Assembly (NCBI GenBank): GCA_947508155.1
Contig: CANNRM010000051.1
Location: 1-5,611 of the forward strand
Source of the DNA: Rickettsiales bacterium
GTDB lineage: Bacteria; Pseudomonadota; Alphaproteobacteria; Rickettsiales; Rickettsiaceae
DNA length: 5,611 bases
Reading direction: 5' to 3'
Shown: one piece after another, positions 1 to 5,611 of the stretch
How positions within the stretch are numbered: the first letter of the stretch is position 1
Layout: each line of letters begins with the position of its first letter
The notes under the pieces: generated by a model
The model's database searches: none
What the model was told of the DNA's origin: nothing
The model's input: the letters and a program-made list of their open reading frames with translations, nothing else
Position numbers and translations under genes: made by a program

Positions 1-194
1 ATGTTCGGTGCTATACATGCTATATACGAAAGAGCATCCAGTTTCAATTGACAATTATTTTGTATGATACAACAACTAAAAGTAAGCGATTATCTGAGAT
101 CAAATCAACTTATGCGATATTATTGCAACAAAGGGGGTGAAAGGTTACGTTATCAAGGTGAATATGTAAAATTTTTAATAATATAAAATAGCGC
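1..194. other. Left-edge stretch with no supportable gene
   Basis: All three plus-strand frames close early. The frame beginning at 1 stops after 16 codons, the frame beginning at 2 stops by 67, and the frame beginning at 3 is open to a TGA at 138-140 without an ATG. I recognise none of these peptides. One of them could be the 3' tail of a plus-strand gene lying left of the window, since a hairpin follows at 195-240. A short GTG-started frame at 137-169 behind a purine-rich AAGGGGG is too short to call. I found no tRNA-like element and no convincing minus-strand frame. Confidence 0.5.
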
Positions 195-240
195 ACACCC
201 TGTAAATTCAAAGTTGGAGTTTGAATTTACAGGGTGTTTT
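195..240. terminator. Strong hairpin terminator, probably bidirectional
   Basis: Two perfect 18-bp arms (195-212 and 220-237) flank a 7-base loop. The right arm begins TTTGAATTTAC and ends GGGTGT. The plus-strand side ends in four T (237-240). The minus-strand side is preceded by AAAA and followed, after GCGC, by a T-rich stretch. It begins 28 bases beyond the stop of the minus-strand ABC-F gene, so it is the natural terminator for that gene. It could also end a plus-strand transcript coming from left of the window. The T tract is short in both directions, so efficiency is uncertain. Confidence 0.75.
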
Positions 241-265
241 GACAATGTACAACGCCGGAATGATA

Positions 266-1891
266 TTACTTTTTCCCGTCAAGAACCCACTGACTACTCA
301 GATAATCCTTGCCATATCTTTCCAGATACTCGTTATAACTACCCTTAAAGTCAATGATACCCCTCTCGGACATAGCAATAACTCTTGTTGCAATATGACT
401 TGCAAAGTCACGATCATGACTTACCAATAAAAGTGTCCCCTCATATTTCACAAGAGCATCACGCAATGATTCTTTCGATTCTATATCCAAATGGTTCGTA
501 GGTTCATCCATTACAAGAACATTACCCTGATCAAGCATAATCTTAGCGATAAGCAATCTAGCACCTTCTCCACCACTAAGAGTCAGGATGTTTTTATTCG
601 CATCATCTTGCCTAAATAATACTTTGCCTAAAGTCCCACGAATAGCATTGTCAACTTCTTCTGGAGCCTGACGACTTAGCCATTCAAGAACAGAGATATT
701 TTCATGCAATAATTCATGATGATCCTGAGCAAAATAACCGATATGAGGTTCATAACCCCATTCGAATGTTCCACTATCAGCTTTTACTCTATCCAAAAGA
801 ATCTTCAACAATGTAGATTTGCCAATACCATTCGGGCCAATGATAATGATTTTATCACCGCGATTTACATTGAAACTCACCTTACTTAAAACGCGTTTTT
901 CCTCGTAATTTTTGAAAATCTCTTCTACTTTCAAAACAGTTTTACCGGAAGGGCGCTTCTGATTAAATACAAAATAAGGACTCACACGTGAGCTTTTGTG
1001 AATATCTGGCACTTCTATACGCTCAATCTGCTTAGCTTTAGATCTACTCTGCATAGCTCTAGTGCCTGCACGAAACTTATCTACAACAATCTGTAACTGA
1101 GCAATCTTCTTTTCGGCTGAGACCAATGTATGTAATTTTTGATCAATAATATCCTGCTTTTGACGAACAAAACTATCATAATTTCCGGTATATTGACGCA
1201 CTTCACCATAATCTATGTCTAGAGTATGAGTTGATACATTATTCAGGAAAGTCACGTCATGTGAAATAAAAACCAACACGCCGCTGAATTTTTCCTTCAA
1301 ATAACCTTCCAACCAATAAATAGACATGATATCCAAATGGTTTGTTGGCTCATCAAGAAGCAAAATATCAGGATTATTAAACAAAGCTTGCGCAAGAAGA
1401 ACGCGAAGTTTATAACCTCCGGAAAGGGTAGATAATGGCTGATAATGCAATTCCTTTTTTATGCCCAAGCCTATAAGTAGCTCTTCAGCAAAAATCTCCG
1501 CAATATATCCATCATTATCCATGATAATATGTTCAAGCTCTGCAATGCGCATACCTGATTCATCATCCCAAATATCACGTTCAATCAATTGAGCTTTTTC
1601 TTGTAACGCCTTCCATAAGACCTCTTTACCAGCAATTACGCAGTCAATGATATTGGTATTTTCATATTTAAATTGATCCTGTCTTAGGGCTCCAATACGC
1701 GAGTTTTTGGAAACATTTACTTCGCCAAGACTAGCTTCTTCTTCTTGCATAAGAAGCTTCATAAAAGTAGATTTCCCAGCGCCGTTAGCACCAACAAGTC
1801 CGTATCTATCTCCTGGATTGAGATTAAGATTTACATCAGTAAAAAGTAGTTTTGCACCATAATTCATGGCTAAATTGTTTATTGTAATCAT
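266..1891 (-). CDS. ybiT: ABC-F family ATPase, YbiT type (ribosome-associated translation factor)
   Basis: This is a soluble protein of 541 residues with two ABC ATPase domains and no membrane segments, as expected of ABC-F proteins. These bind the ribosomal E site and relieve stalled or slow translation. Domain 1 has Walker A GANGAGKST (34-42), Q-loop around LRQDQF (69-74), signature LSGGY (156-160), Walker B and catalytic Glu in LLLDEPTNHLD (177-187) and switch His211. The linker (about 240-300) is charged and helical, carrying an AMQSRSKAKQIERI stretch. Domain 2 has Walker A GPNGIGKST (352-360), Gln389, signature LSGGE (438-442), VLVMDEPTNHLD (458-469) and His492. All catalytic residues are intact. 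Segments such as DRYGLVGANGAGKSTFMK and RIGALRQDQF, and the length, match YbiT rather than EttA or Uup. A resistance role is possible but unshown. The ATG at 1891 lacks a Shine-Dalgarno; ATG at codon 9 is a less likely alternative. It is divergent from mreD. Confidence 0.93.
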   Translation of the reverse strand: MITINNLAMNYGAKLLFTDVNLNLNPGDRYGLVGANGAGKSTFMKLLMQEEEASLGEVNVSKNSRIGALRQDQFKYENTNIIDCVIAGKEVLWKALQEKAQLIERDIWDDESGMRIAELEHIIMDNDGYIAEIFAEELLIGLGIKKELHYQPLSTLSGGYKLRVLLAQALFNNPDILLLDEPTNHLDIMSIYWLEGYLKEKFSGVLVFISHDVTFLNNVSTHTLDIDYGEVRQYTGNYDSFVRQKQDIIDQKLHTLVSAEKKIAQLQIVVDKFRAGTRAMQSRSKAKQIERIEVPDIHKSSRVSPYFVFNQKRPSGKTVLKVEEIFKNYEEKRVLSKVSFNVNRGDKIIIIGPNGIGKSTLLKILLDRVKADSGTFEWGYEPHIGYFAQDHHELLHENISVLEWLSRQAPEEVDNAIRGTLGKVLFRQDDANKNILTLSGGEGARLLIAKIMLDQGNVLVMDEPTNHLDIESKESLRDALVKYEGTLLLVSHDRDFASHIATRVIAMSERGIIDFKGSYNEYLERYGKDYLSSQWVLDGKK

Positions 1892-1920
1892 ATTTTTAAT
1901 TTTTTAAGTTTATATTTTTC

Positions 1921-1959
1921 AAAAAAGATCTGCTTTAGAGCTCCAAGCTATCGGCAGAT
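1921..1959 (-). terminator. Candidate attenuator hairpin in the ABC-F leader
   Basis: Read on the minus strand, ATCTGC (1959-1954) pairs with GCAGAT (1933-1928). Inside it, AGCT pairs with AGCT around a TGG loop, giving a 6+4 bp stem with an internal loop. The structure is followed by one C and then six T (1926-1921), an intrinsic-terminator layout. It sits about 30 bases before the ABC-F start and after the proposed promoter, so it would cut short the leader transcript. The stem is short, so termination strength is uncertain. No function has been shown; the regulatory reading is inference. Confidence 0.4.
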
Positions 1960-2007
1960 ACAAGAAAATATGATGATAAACGAATTTGTATATTTGGAAA
2001 TAAACAT
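1948..2007 (-). CDS. Candidate 19-residue leader peptide of the ABC-F gene
   Basis: On the minus strand an ATG at 2007-2005 opens a frame of 19 codons ending with TAG at 1950-1948. The product would be MFISKYTNSFIIIFSCICR, rich in Ile, Phe and Ser. It starts about 20 bases after the predicted transcription start. Its last codons cover the left arm (ATCTGC) of the hairpin, and its stop lies inside that hairpin, so a ribosome stalled or terminating there would change hairpin formation. There is no Shine-Dalgarno, but the larger genes here lack one too. A 20-codon open frame can arise by chance in AT-rich DNA, so this rests mainly on its position. Confidence 0.3.
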   Translation of the reverse strand: MFISKYTNSFIIIFSCICR

Positions 2008-2051
2008 AGTTTTTGTGCTATAAATTGGTAGGCATTGTAGCACAAAAACTA
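2007..2051. repeat. Perfect 14-bp inverted repeat in the divergent promoter region
   Basis: TAGTTTTTGTGCTA (2007-2020) and its exact reverse complement (2038-2051) flank a 17-base spacer. Each arm runs inward into an extended -10 element: TGC-TATAAA on the plus strand (2016-2024) and TGC-TACAAT on the minus strand (2042-2034). It could be a two-half-site operator for a dimeric regulator acting on both ABC-F and mreD-mrdA, or the symmetry could simply reflect two similar promoters. It is unlikely to act as an RNA hairpin in the ABC-F transcript, because that transcript is predicted to start inside the spacer. Confidence 0.6.
2016..2024 (+). promoter_or_regulatory. Possible extended -10 for mreD-mrdA
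   Basis: TGC followed by TATAAA matches an extended -10 element facing mreD. No good -35 lies at 16-18 bases upstream; the nearest candidate is TTGGAA at 1994-1999 with a 19-base spacer. Transcription would start near 2031 and leave about 100 bases of leader before the mreD ATG. It lies in the left arm of the inverted repeat. Confidence 0.3.
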
Positions 2052-2062
2052 AAAGACGTCAA
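2034..2062 (-). promoter_or_regulatory. Sigma70-type promoter for the ABC-F gene
   Basis: On the minus strand the -35 TTGACG (2062-2057) and the -10 TACAAT (2039-2034) are separated by exactly 17 bases, each hexamer one base off consensus. A TG one base before the -10 makes it an extended -10. The predicted start is near 2026-2027, giving a leader of about 135 bases before the ABC-F ATG. This is the best-matching promoter in the window. Confidence 0.65.
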
Positions 2063-2090
2063 TGCCGACTGGTAGAGCAAGGATTTTTTG

Positions 2091-2120
2091 TTGTTGAGTA
2101 TATTTCGCTCGCAGTATAAT
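2091..2120 (+). promoter_or_regulatory. Alternative promoter immediately before the mreD ATG
   Basis: A perfect TATAAT (2115-2120) has TTGTTG (2091-2096) as a partial -35 at an 18-base spacing. Transcription would begin near 2127, so the mRNA would be almost leaderless with respect to the ATG at 2130. That would fit the lack of a Shine-Dalgarno there. The -35 matches only the TTG half. Confidence 0.35.
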
Positions 2121-2129
2121 ATACCCAGC

Positions 2130-2615
2130 ATGAAAAAAATCTTTCACATCCTCATATTCTGGATCATAGTAATGGTCGCAAGTCTACTACCCATAAGCCT
2201 TACCCGCATTGGACTAGATCTATATCTCCTCCCGCAAATCGAAATAGGAATTGCTTTCTTTCTATCTATTTATACTAGAGTATTACCATTACAGCTCTTT
2301 CTTTATGGACTCTTAATTGATGTTGCATATGGCACGCAAATTGGCATCTCAGCACTGATATTACTCATGATCAACCGCATAATTTTCCGTTTCAAAACGA
2401 ATCTTTCTAAACAAGATATGAAATCGATTTTCTTATATTTTAGCGCAACATTTATAGTGATAAGCATATTGAAATACGTAATATTTGCTCTTGAATCGCA
2501 TAACTACAATGTTAATCTCAAAACTATCTCAATAAACTTACTGATAAATATCGCATTTTATCCTATATTACATATTATGCTTTTATATAGCCCATATGTA
2601 CAAAATAAACCATGA
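2130..2615 (+). CDS. mreD: Rod shape-determining protein MreD
   Basis: MreD is an inner-membrane component of the elongasome, which links the MreB filaments to peptidoglycan synthesis by RodA and PBP2. The product is 161 residues, a typical MreD length, and almost wholly hydrophobic. I see about six membrane segments, near residues 5-25, 30-49, 52-66, 70-88, 101-121 and 133-154. The family pattern of spaced Gly and Asp is present in GLLIDVAYGTQIG (60-72; Asp64, Gly68, Gly72). The start is uncertain. ATG at 2130 gives the usual short N-terminus before the first membrane helix. In-frame TTG codons at 2088, 2091 and 2094 would add 12-14 residues, and AAGGA at 2079-2083 sits 7 bases before the 2091 TTG. 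The stop overlaps the mrdA start (ATGA), implying translational coupling. The call rests on topology, the Gly/Asp motif and mrdA next door. Confidence 0.88.
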   Translation: MKKIFHILIFWIIVMVASLLPISLTRIGLDLYLLPQIEIGIAFFLSIYTRVLPLQLFLYGLLIDVAYGTQIGISALILLMINRIIFRFKTNLSKQDMKSIFLYFSATFIVISILKYVIFALESHNYNVNLKTISINLLINIAFYPILHIMLLYSPYVQNKP

Positions 2616-4390
2616 AACGAACGCATGATCTCCTTCGAAATCACTCTATAACCAGACGTAGTTTTATGATTATGTCAGGGCAGGCTGGTTTATTTTCTGT
2701 TCTTGCTTCCAAAATGCTATATATGCAGATTGTAGATGCTAAAAAATATCGTATCTTATCTGACAAGAATCGTATTAGCCTAGTGATGCTTTCCCCTGCG
2801 CGCGGAGAAATCACTGATCGCAATGGCAATATCATATGCACAAATCATTCCGCCTTTAGAGTAATCCTCAATAAAACAGAAAATCCTAAATATAAGGATG
2901 CTGTAAAGCATCTAGGAGATCTGCTCAATCTTTCCGAAAATGAACATATAGATCTTGCTAAAGTAGCGGCCAAAATACAAAAAAAACAACCATCTCCTTT
3001 ATTTGAAAATCTGTCCTGGGAACAAGTAGCTATTATCGAGGAAAACATCTCTACACTAGATGGAATATATATCGATACCGGTCAATATCGTCAATATAAC
3101 TTTGCTGAATATTTATCTCATCCAATAGGTTACATTTCTCGTATCAGCAAGCAAGATAAAGTAGATTTTGAACTTGAAAATGTTGCAGATTTTCAAATGG
3201 GCAAACATGGTATAGAGAAATTTTACGAAGAAGATTTACAAGGATCTTTTGGCATGCAAGAAGTGGAGGTAAACGCTCACGGCATGTTAATCCGTGAAAT
3301 TTCTAAAACACCTAGCACTCCAGGTCATGATATCAAAACTAATATAGATACTGACATTCAAATTGCCGCCATGAAAATTCTCAACCCCAAAGGAAGCTCC
3401 GCTGTAATATTGGATCTTTTGAATGGCGAAGTAATAACTATGGCTTCTTCACCAGGGTTTGACCCAAATCAATTTGTGGGAGGAGTATCTCAAAATTATT
3501 GGAATCAAATGCTAAATGATCCACATAAGCCACTAATAAATAAATGCATTCAGAATAATTATCCTCCGGGATCTATCTTCAAGATGATTGTTGTTTTGGC
3601 AGCACTTGAAAATGGTATGGACCCAAATATAAAAATCAATTGTACAGGTCATTCCGTTCTAGGAGATAGTCACTTCAGATGTTGGTATAGACCAGGTCAT
3701 GGCGAACTCGATATGGCTCACGCTATTGAGCATTCCTGCAATAGCTATATGTATTACATTGCCAAAACAATTGGCGCTGAAAAAATTGCCGAAACAGCCC
3801 GCAAATTTGGGCTTGGCTCTAACACTGGAATTGATCTTCCTTCAGAATCTGCTGGATTAATTCCAGATGCAGTATGGAAGAAAAGTAAATTCAAGCAAAA
3901 ATGGACCTTAGGAGATAGTTTAAATACCGCGATAGGGCAGGGTTTTGTGCTTGCAACCCCTCTACAACTTGCATGTCTCTGCGGCTCTATAGCAAGTGGA
4001 GGAAAATTATTTACTCCACGAATTGTGGGAAGCAAAGAAATAAAAAGAATAGATGTGGCGCCAGAACATCTAGAATTCCTAAAAGCTGGAATGGTAAATG
4101 TAATTAATGCACCTTCTGGTACAGCATATGCACAAAGAATTAGCCATCCGGATTGGATCATGGCGGGCAAAACTGGCACATCACAAGTACGGTCAAAAAT
4201 AGGTGAAACAGATTGGAGTACATCTGGTCCATGGGAAAGTAGAAATCATGCTTTATTTATTGGATATGCCCCTGCTCATGCACCGCGTTTTGCGATTTCT
4301 GTGGTTGTAGACCATGGTGGAGGAGGTGGTAGCGCTGCAGCGCCAATTGCCAGGGAGTTGATGCTAGAATTACGGAAGAAGTATGGGTAG
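2612..4390 (+). CDS. mrdA: Penicillin-binding protein 2, elongasome D,D-transpeptidase
   Basis: This is the class B PBP that cross-links peptidoglycan during elongation, partnered with RodA and the MreBCD complex in the periplasm. It has 592 residues. A short cytoplasmic tail ends in TRRSF (14-18) and a single anchor at about 19-40 follows. The non-catalytic pedestal (about 55-235) opens with SPARGEITDRNG (61-72). The transpeptidase domain (about 240-590) has all three motifs: the Ser321 nucleophile with Lys324 in PGSIFK, Ser375-Cys376-Asn377, and Lys520-Thr-Gly in AGKTGTSQ. Cys344, Cys357 and the GHG around His363 sit where PBP2 enzymes may bind zinc. A Gly-rich GGGGGSAAAP (569-578) is a family feature near the C-terminus. 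The ATG lies inside the mreD stop codon, with no Shine-Dalgarno of its own, so coupled translation is likely. Beta-lactams of the mecillinam type usually target this enzyme. rodA, its usual partner, is not downstream. Confidence 0.96.
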   Translation: MKRTHDLLRNHSITRRSFMIMSGQAGLFSVLASKMLYMQIVDAKKYRILSDKNRISLVMLSPARGEITDRNGNIICTNHSAFRVILNKTENPKYKDAVKHLGDLLNLSENEHIDLAKVAAKIQKKQPSPLFENLSWEQVAIIEENISTLDGIYIDTGQYRQYNFAEYLSHPIGYISRISKQDKVDFELENVADFQMGKHGIEKFYEEDLQGSFGMQEVEVNAHGMLIREISKTPSTPGHDIKTNIDTDIQIAAMKILNPKGSSAVILDLLNGEVITMASSPGFDPNQFVGGVSQNYWNQMLNDPHKPLINKCIQNNYPPGSIFKMIVVLAALENGMDPNIKINCTGHSVLGDSHFRCWYRPGHGELDMAHAIEHSCNSYMYYIAKTIGAEKIAETARKFGLGSNTGIDLPSESAGLIPDAVWKKSKFKQKWTLGDSLNTAIGQGFVLATPLQLACLCGSIASGGKLFTPRIVGSKEIKRIDVAPEHLEFLKAGMVNVINAPSGTAYAQRISHPDWIMAGKTGTSQVRSKIGETDWSTSGPWESRNHALFIGYAPAHAPRFAISVVVDHGGGGGSAAAPIARELMLELRKKYG

Positions 4391-4420
4391 TTATTAGTAA
4401 CTAACATTCGTGATATATAG

Positions 4421-4484
4421 CGACTAAAATATGATACATCATAACTTAGTCATGACTATTCTATGATGCATCATATTTTAGTCG
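4421..4484. repeat. 64-bp nested palindrome made of two tandem 32-bp dyads
   Basis: The outer arms 4421-4443 and 4462-4484 match over 22 of 23 bases. The centre holds the perfect palindrome TAGTCATGACTA (4447-4458). The element also divides into two tandem 32-bp units, 4421-4452 and 4453-4484. Each unit runs from GACTA to TAGTC and has a TATGAT-RC-ATCATA core; the second core is a perfect 14-bp palindrome. It lies 30 bases after the mrdA stop and could help end the mreD-mrdA transcript, but the stem is AT-rich and no T run follows directly. A twin operator or a small palindromic repeat element are alternatives. Choosing needs genome-wide copy number. Confidence 0.8.
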
Positions 4485-4632
4485 GGCAATTTTAATGTTT
4501 TGTAATATTCATAGTATGCTTTCACCTCCACGACGTCATCCCTGTAAAAGTTCAAAAATGCGGTGACAGAGAAATAGCTATAGATTAGTAGCTACTTCAA
4601 AAATCTATTTATTAGCCAATCTTAAATCTTTC
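4485..4632. other. Intergenic stretch without a supportable gene
   Basis: This stretch is most of the 299-base gap between mrdA and the next gene. It contains a perfect palindrome AGTAGCTACT (4587-4596), with a second TAGCTA at 4575-4580, and a TTCAAAAAT direct repeat (4551-4559, 4596-4604). On the minus strand there is a strong GGAGGTGA (4530-4523), but the frames behind it are very short: an ATG frame of 6 codons and a GTG frame of 15. A minus-strand frame of 37 sense codons ends at the TAA inside the 4421-4484 palindrome. Its translation looks somewhat protein-like but has no recognised relative, so I do not call it. Confidence 0.5.
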
Positions 4633-4660
4633 TTGACGAAAGGATTATTTATAATATACT
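4633..4660 (+). promoter_or_regulatory. Sigma70-type promoter for the GNAT-like gene
   Basis: TTGACG (4633-4638) and TATACT (4655-4660) are separated by 16 bases, and the -35 hexamer is identical to that proposed for the ABC-F gene. Transcription would start near 4667, giving a leader of roughly 23 bases before the ATG at 4690. A TATAAT at 4650-4655 overlaps, but is only 11 bases from this -35. Confidence 0.6.
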
Positions 4661-4689
4661 GGTACCTATAACTTAATCGAGACTTAATA

Positions 4690-5611
4690 ATGCCAAAAAC
4701 ATTTATACCTCCGAGAGAAATCAAGAGCGACAGATTGCTAATCAGACCATTCAAGAGTGTAGATGAAGAACAAACGCTTGTTGAGGAAGTATTGGAAGAA
4801 GCGTCAGAAGATACTCGCGCTGAAATTGCGCTAAAAAATGAAATTGGATGTTACAATGATCATGGCTCGATATTTAAGTCATATGCTATCTTTTTACGAA
4901 ACACAGAAAAATTAATTTGCACGATAACATTATATCCAGTTTTAGCTGCTGATGGCGTCCGGTCCGAACATTATAGAAAGATATTTCTTCCTTCGGATAA
5001 ATCAAAAGGCTTGGGAACAGAGGCTCTAGCTTCTGTAATACAAAATATTATTCAGCCCGCACTAGATCATACTGTATCCGTATCAACTAATTCTGACGTA
5101 ACAATAATGCCGTTTCATGGGCATCTGTCGCTATCCTCTACGGACAATTATCCATCCCTATTCTCTAATATAAAAGCTGGCATGGGCATAGACGGATGGA
5201 TAGCTAAGGAAAATGTAGTAGCGTTTTGTTATCCCCCAAGAGAAGATGCTCCTCATCTAAGTCTGATGAAAGGTCTTTTTAAAGCCATATCTGATTATGA
5301 TAAGGAACCTAAGCCAGAGCTAAAAAGCACTATTATTGAGCATTTACATAATATCATATTATCTACACAAGAACCTCATACTATAATTAGTGCAGCATGG
5401 GTATTATCACAAAAATATGAGGAAAATATATTAGAGAATGGTGCATTATGTACTAAATTACGCTCTGTCTACAATACGCTTGAGGTACCTATGGAGGATG
5501 GTGCTTTTTCCTGGATGAAGAAAATTATAGAGCAGCAAAAGTTCCATTATACTGACGAAGATTTACCATACAAAAATGCTATCTGCGCTATAATGCCAGA
5601 GATGTTTATAC
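4690..5611 (+). CDS. GNAT-like acetyltransferase with unknown C-terminal extension (3' end outside window)
   Basis: The frame is open from an ATG at 4690 to the window end, giving 307 codons without a stop. Residues about 10-180 resemble a RimJ-type GNAT domain, which moves an acetyl group from acetyl-CoA to an amine. SDRLLIRPF (13-21) is the typical opening. A beta pair lies at SYAIFLRNTEKLICTITLYP (64-83). KSKGLGTEAL (104-113) sits at the acetyl-CoA pyrophosphate loop, with Lys in place of the usual Gln/Arg. N153, S156 and KAGM (162-165) match the late GNAT helix. From about 190 the protein is polar and probably helical, and I do not recognise it. The insert between the GNAT motifs (about 119-150) aligns poorly, so the domain may be diverged or inactive. 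There is no signal peptide or membrane segment. The start is set by the promoter 30 bases upstream; there is no Shine-Dalgarno. Substrate unknown. Confidence 0.75.
   Translation, partial: MPKTFIPPREIKSDRLLIRPFKSVDEEQTLVEEVLEEASEDTRAEIALKNEIGCYNDHGSIFKSYAIFLRNTEKLICTITLYPVLAADGVRSEHYRKIFLPSDKSKGLGTEALASVIQNIIQPALDHTVSVSTNSDVTIMPFHGHLSLSSTDNYPSLFSNIKAGMGIDGWIAKENVVAFCYPPREDAPHLSLMKGLFKAISDYDKEPKPELKSTIIEHLHNIILSTQEPHTIISAAWVLSQKYEENILENGALCTKLRSVYNTLEVPMEDGAFSWMKKIIEQQKFHYTDEDLPYKNAICAIMPEMFI

Noticed and set aside
1..194. Possible tRNA or small RNA upstream of the 195-240 hairpin
   Set aside because: No cloverleaf elements such as a GGTTCGAATC-like T arm, and no convincing promoter at a fitting distance.
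239..267. A perfect TTGACA at 239-244 with GATATT 17 bases downstream, a possible antisense promoter into the 3' end of the ABC-F gene
   Set aside because: The -10 matches only 4 of 6, the -35 overlaps the terminator's T tract, and the plus-strand frame there (221-430) is the shadow of the ABC-F gene.
2641..3048. Minus-strand open frames of about 66-67 codons opposite mrdA
   Set aside because: They lie fully antisense to a PBP2 with intact motifs and have no recognisable domains.
3754..4179. Minus-strand open frame of 141 codons opposite mrdA
   Set aside because: It is antisense to the transpeptidase domain including the KTG motif, and its translation shows no family features.
4536..4566. 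GTCATCCC...GCGGTGAC, resembling the ends of dispersed GTCATCCC-type intergenic repeats of many proteobacteria
   Set aside because: The ends match as an inverted repeat at only 6 of 8 bases and there is no internal stem; without other copies it cannot be called a repeat.
4485..4595. Minus-strand 37-codon frame ending at a TAA in the palindrome, with an internal GGAGGTGA
   Set aside because: No ATG in a useful place, no recognised similarity; the Shine-Dalgarno-like GGAGGTGA leads only to 6- or 15-codon frames. It could be a gene remnant, but this cannot be shown here.

Overview
The window is AT-rich DNA that looks like an alphaproteobacterium, probably an intracellular lineage of the Rickettsiales/Holosporales kind. 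Three things suggest this: the AT-rich codon use, genes that mostly lack a Shine-Dalgarno sequence, and an alphaproteobacterial-style PBP2 N-terminus with an Arg-Arg pair just before the membrane anchor. The assignment is from memory of the families; no search was run.

Layout. Positions 1-194 hold no gene I can support, and a strong hairpin at 195-240 follows. On the minus strand (1891 to 266) is a complete ABC-F ATPase of the YbiT type, a ribosome-associated translation factor family. On the plus strand, mreD (2130-2615) and mrdA/PBP2 (2612-4390) overlap by ATGA and form a cell-elongation pair for lateral peptidoglycan synthesis. mreB and mreC are not beside mreD, and rodA does not follow mrdA, so the usual mre/mrd cluster is broken here. 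After mrdA come a 64-bp nested palindrome and a 300-bp gap. From 4690 to the end of the window runs a 3'-truncated gene on the plus strand, a GNAT-like acetyltransferase domain followed by an unrecognised, probably helical region.

The most interesting part is the divergent spacer 1892-2129. On the ABC-F side it shows, in order, a near-consensus promoter (TTGACG-N17-TACAAT), a short ORF of 19 codons that ends inside a hairpin, and a run of six T directly after that hairpin. The ABC-F start codon follows about 30 bases later. This is the layout of a leader-peptide attenuator, a mode of control known for some antibiotic-resistance ABC-F genes of Firmicutes. The same spacer has a perfect 14-bp inverted repeat that embeds extended -10 elements facing both ways, so ABC-F and mreD-mrdA transcription may be mutually exclusive or jointly regulated. 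The second noteworthy structure is the mrdA-downstream palindrome, which resolves into two tandem 32-bp dyads.
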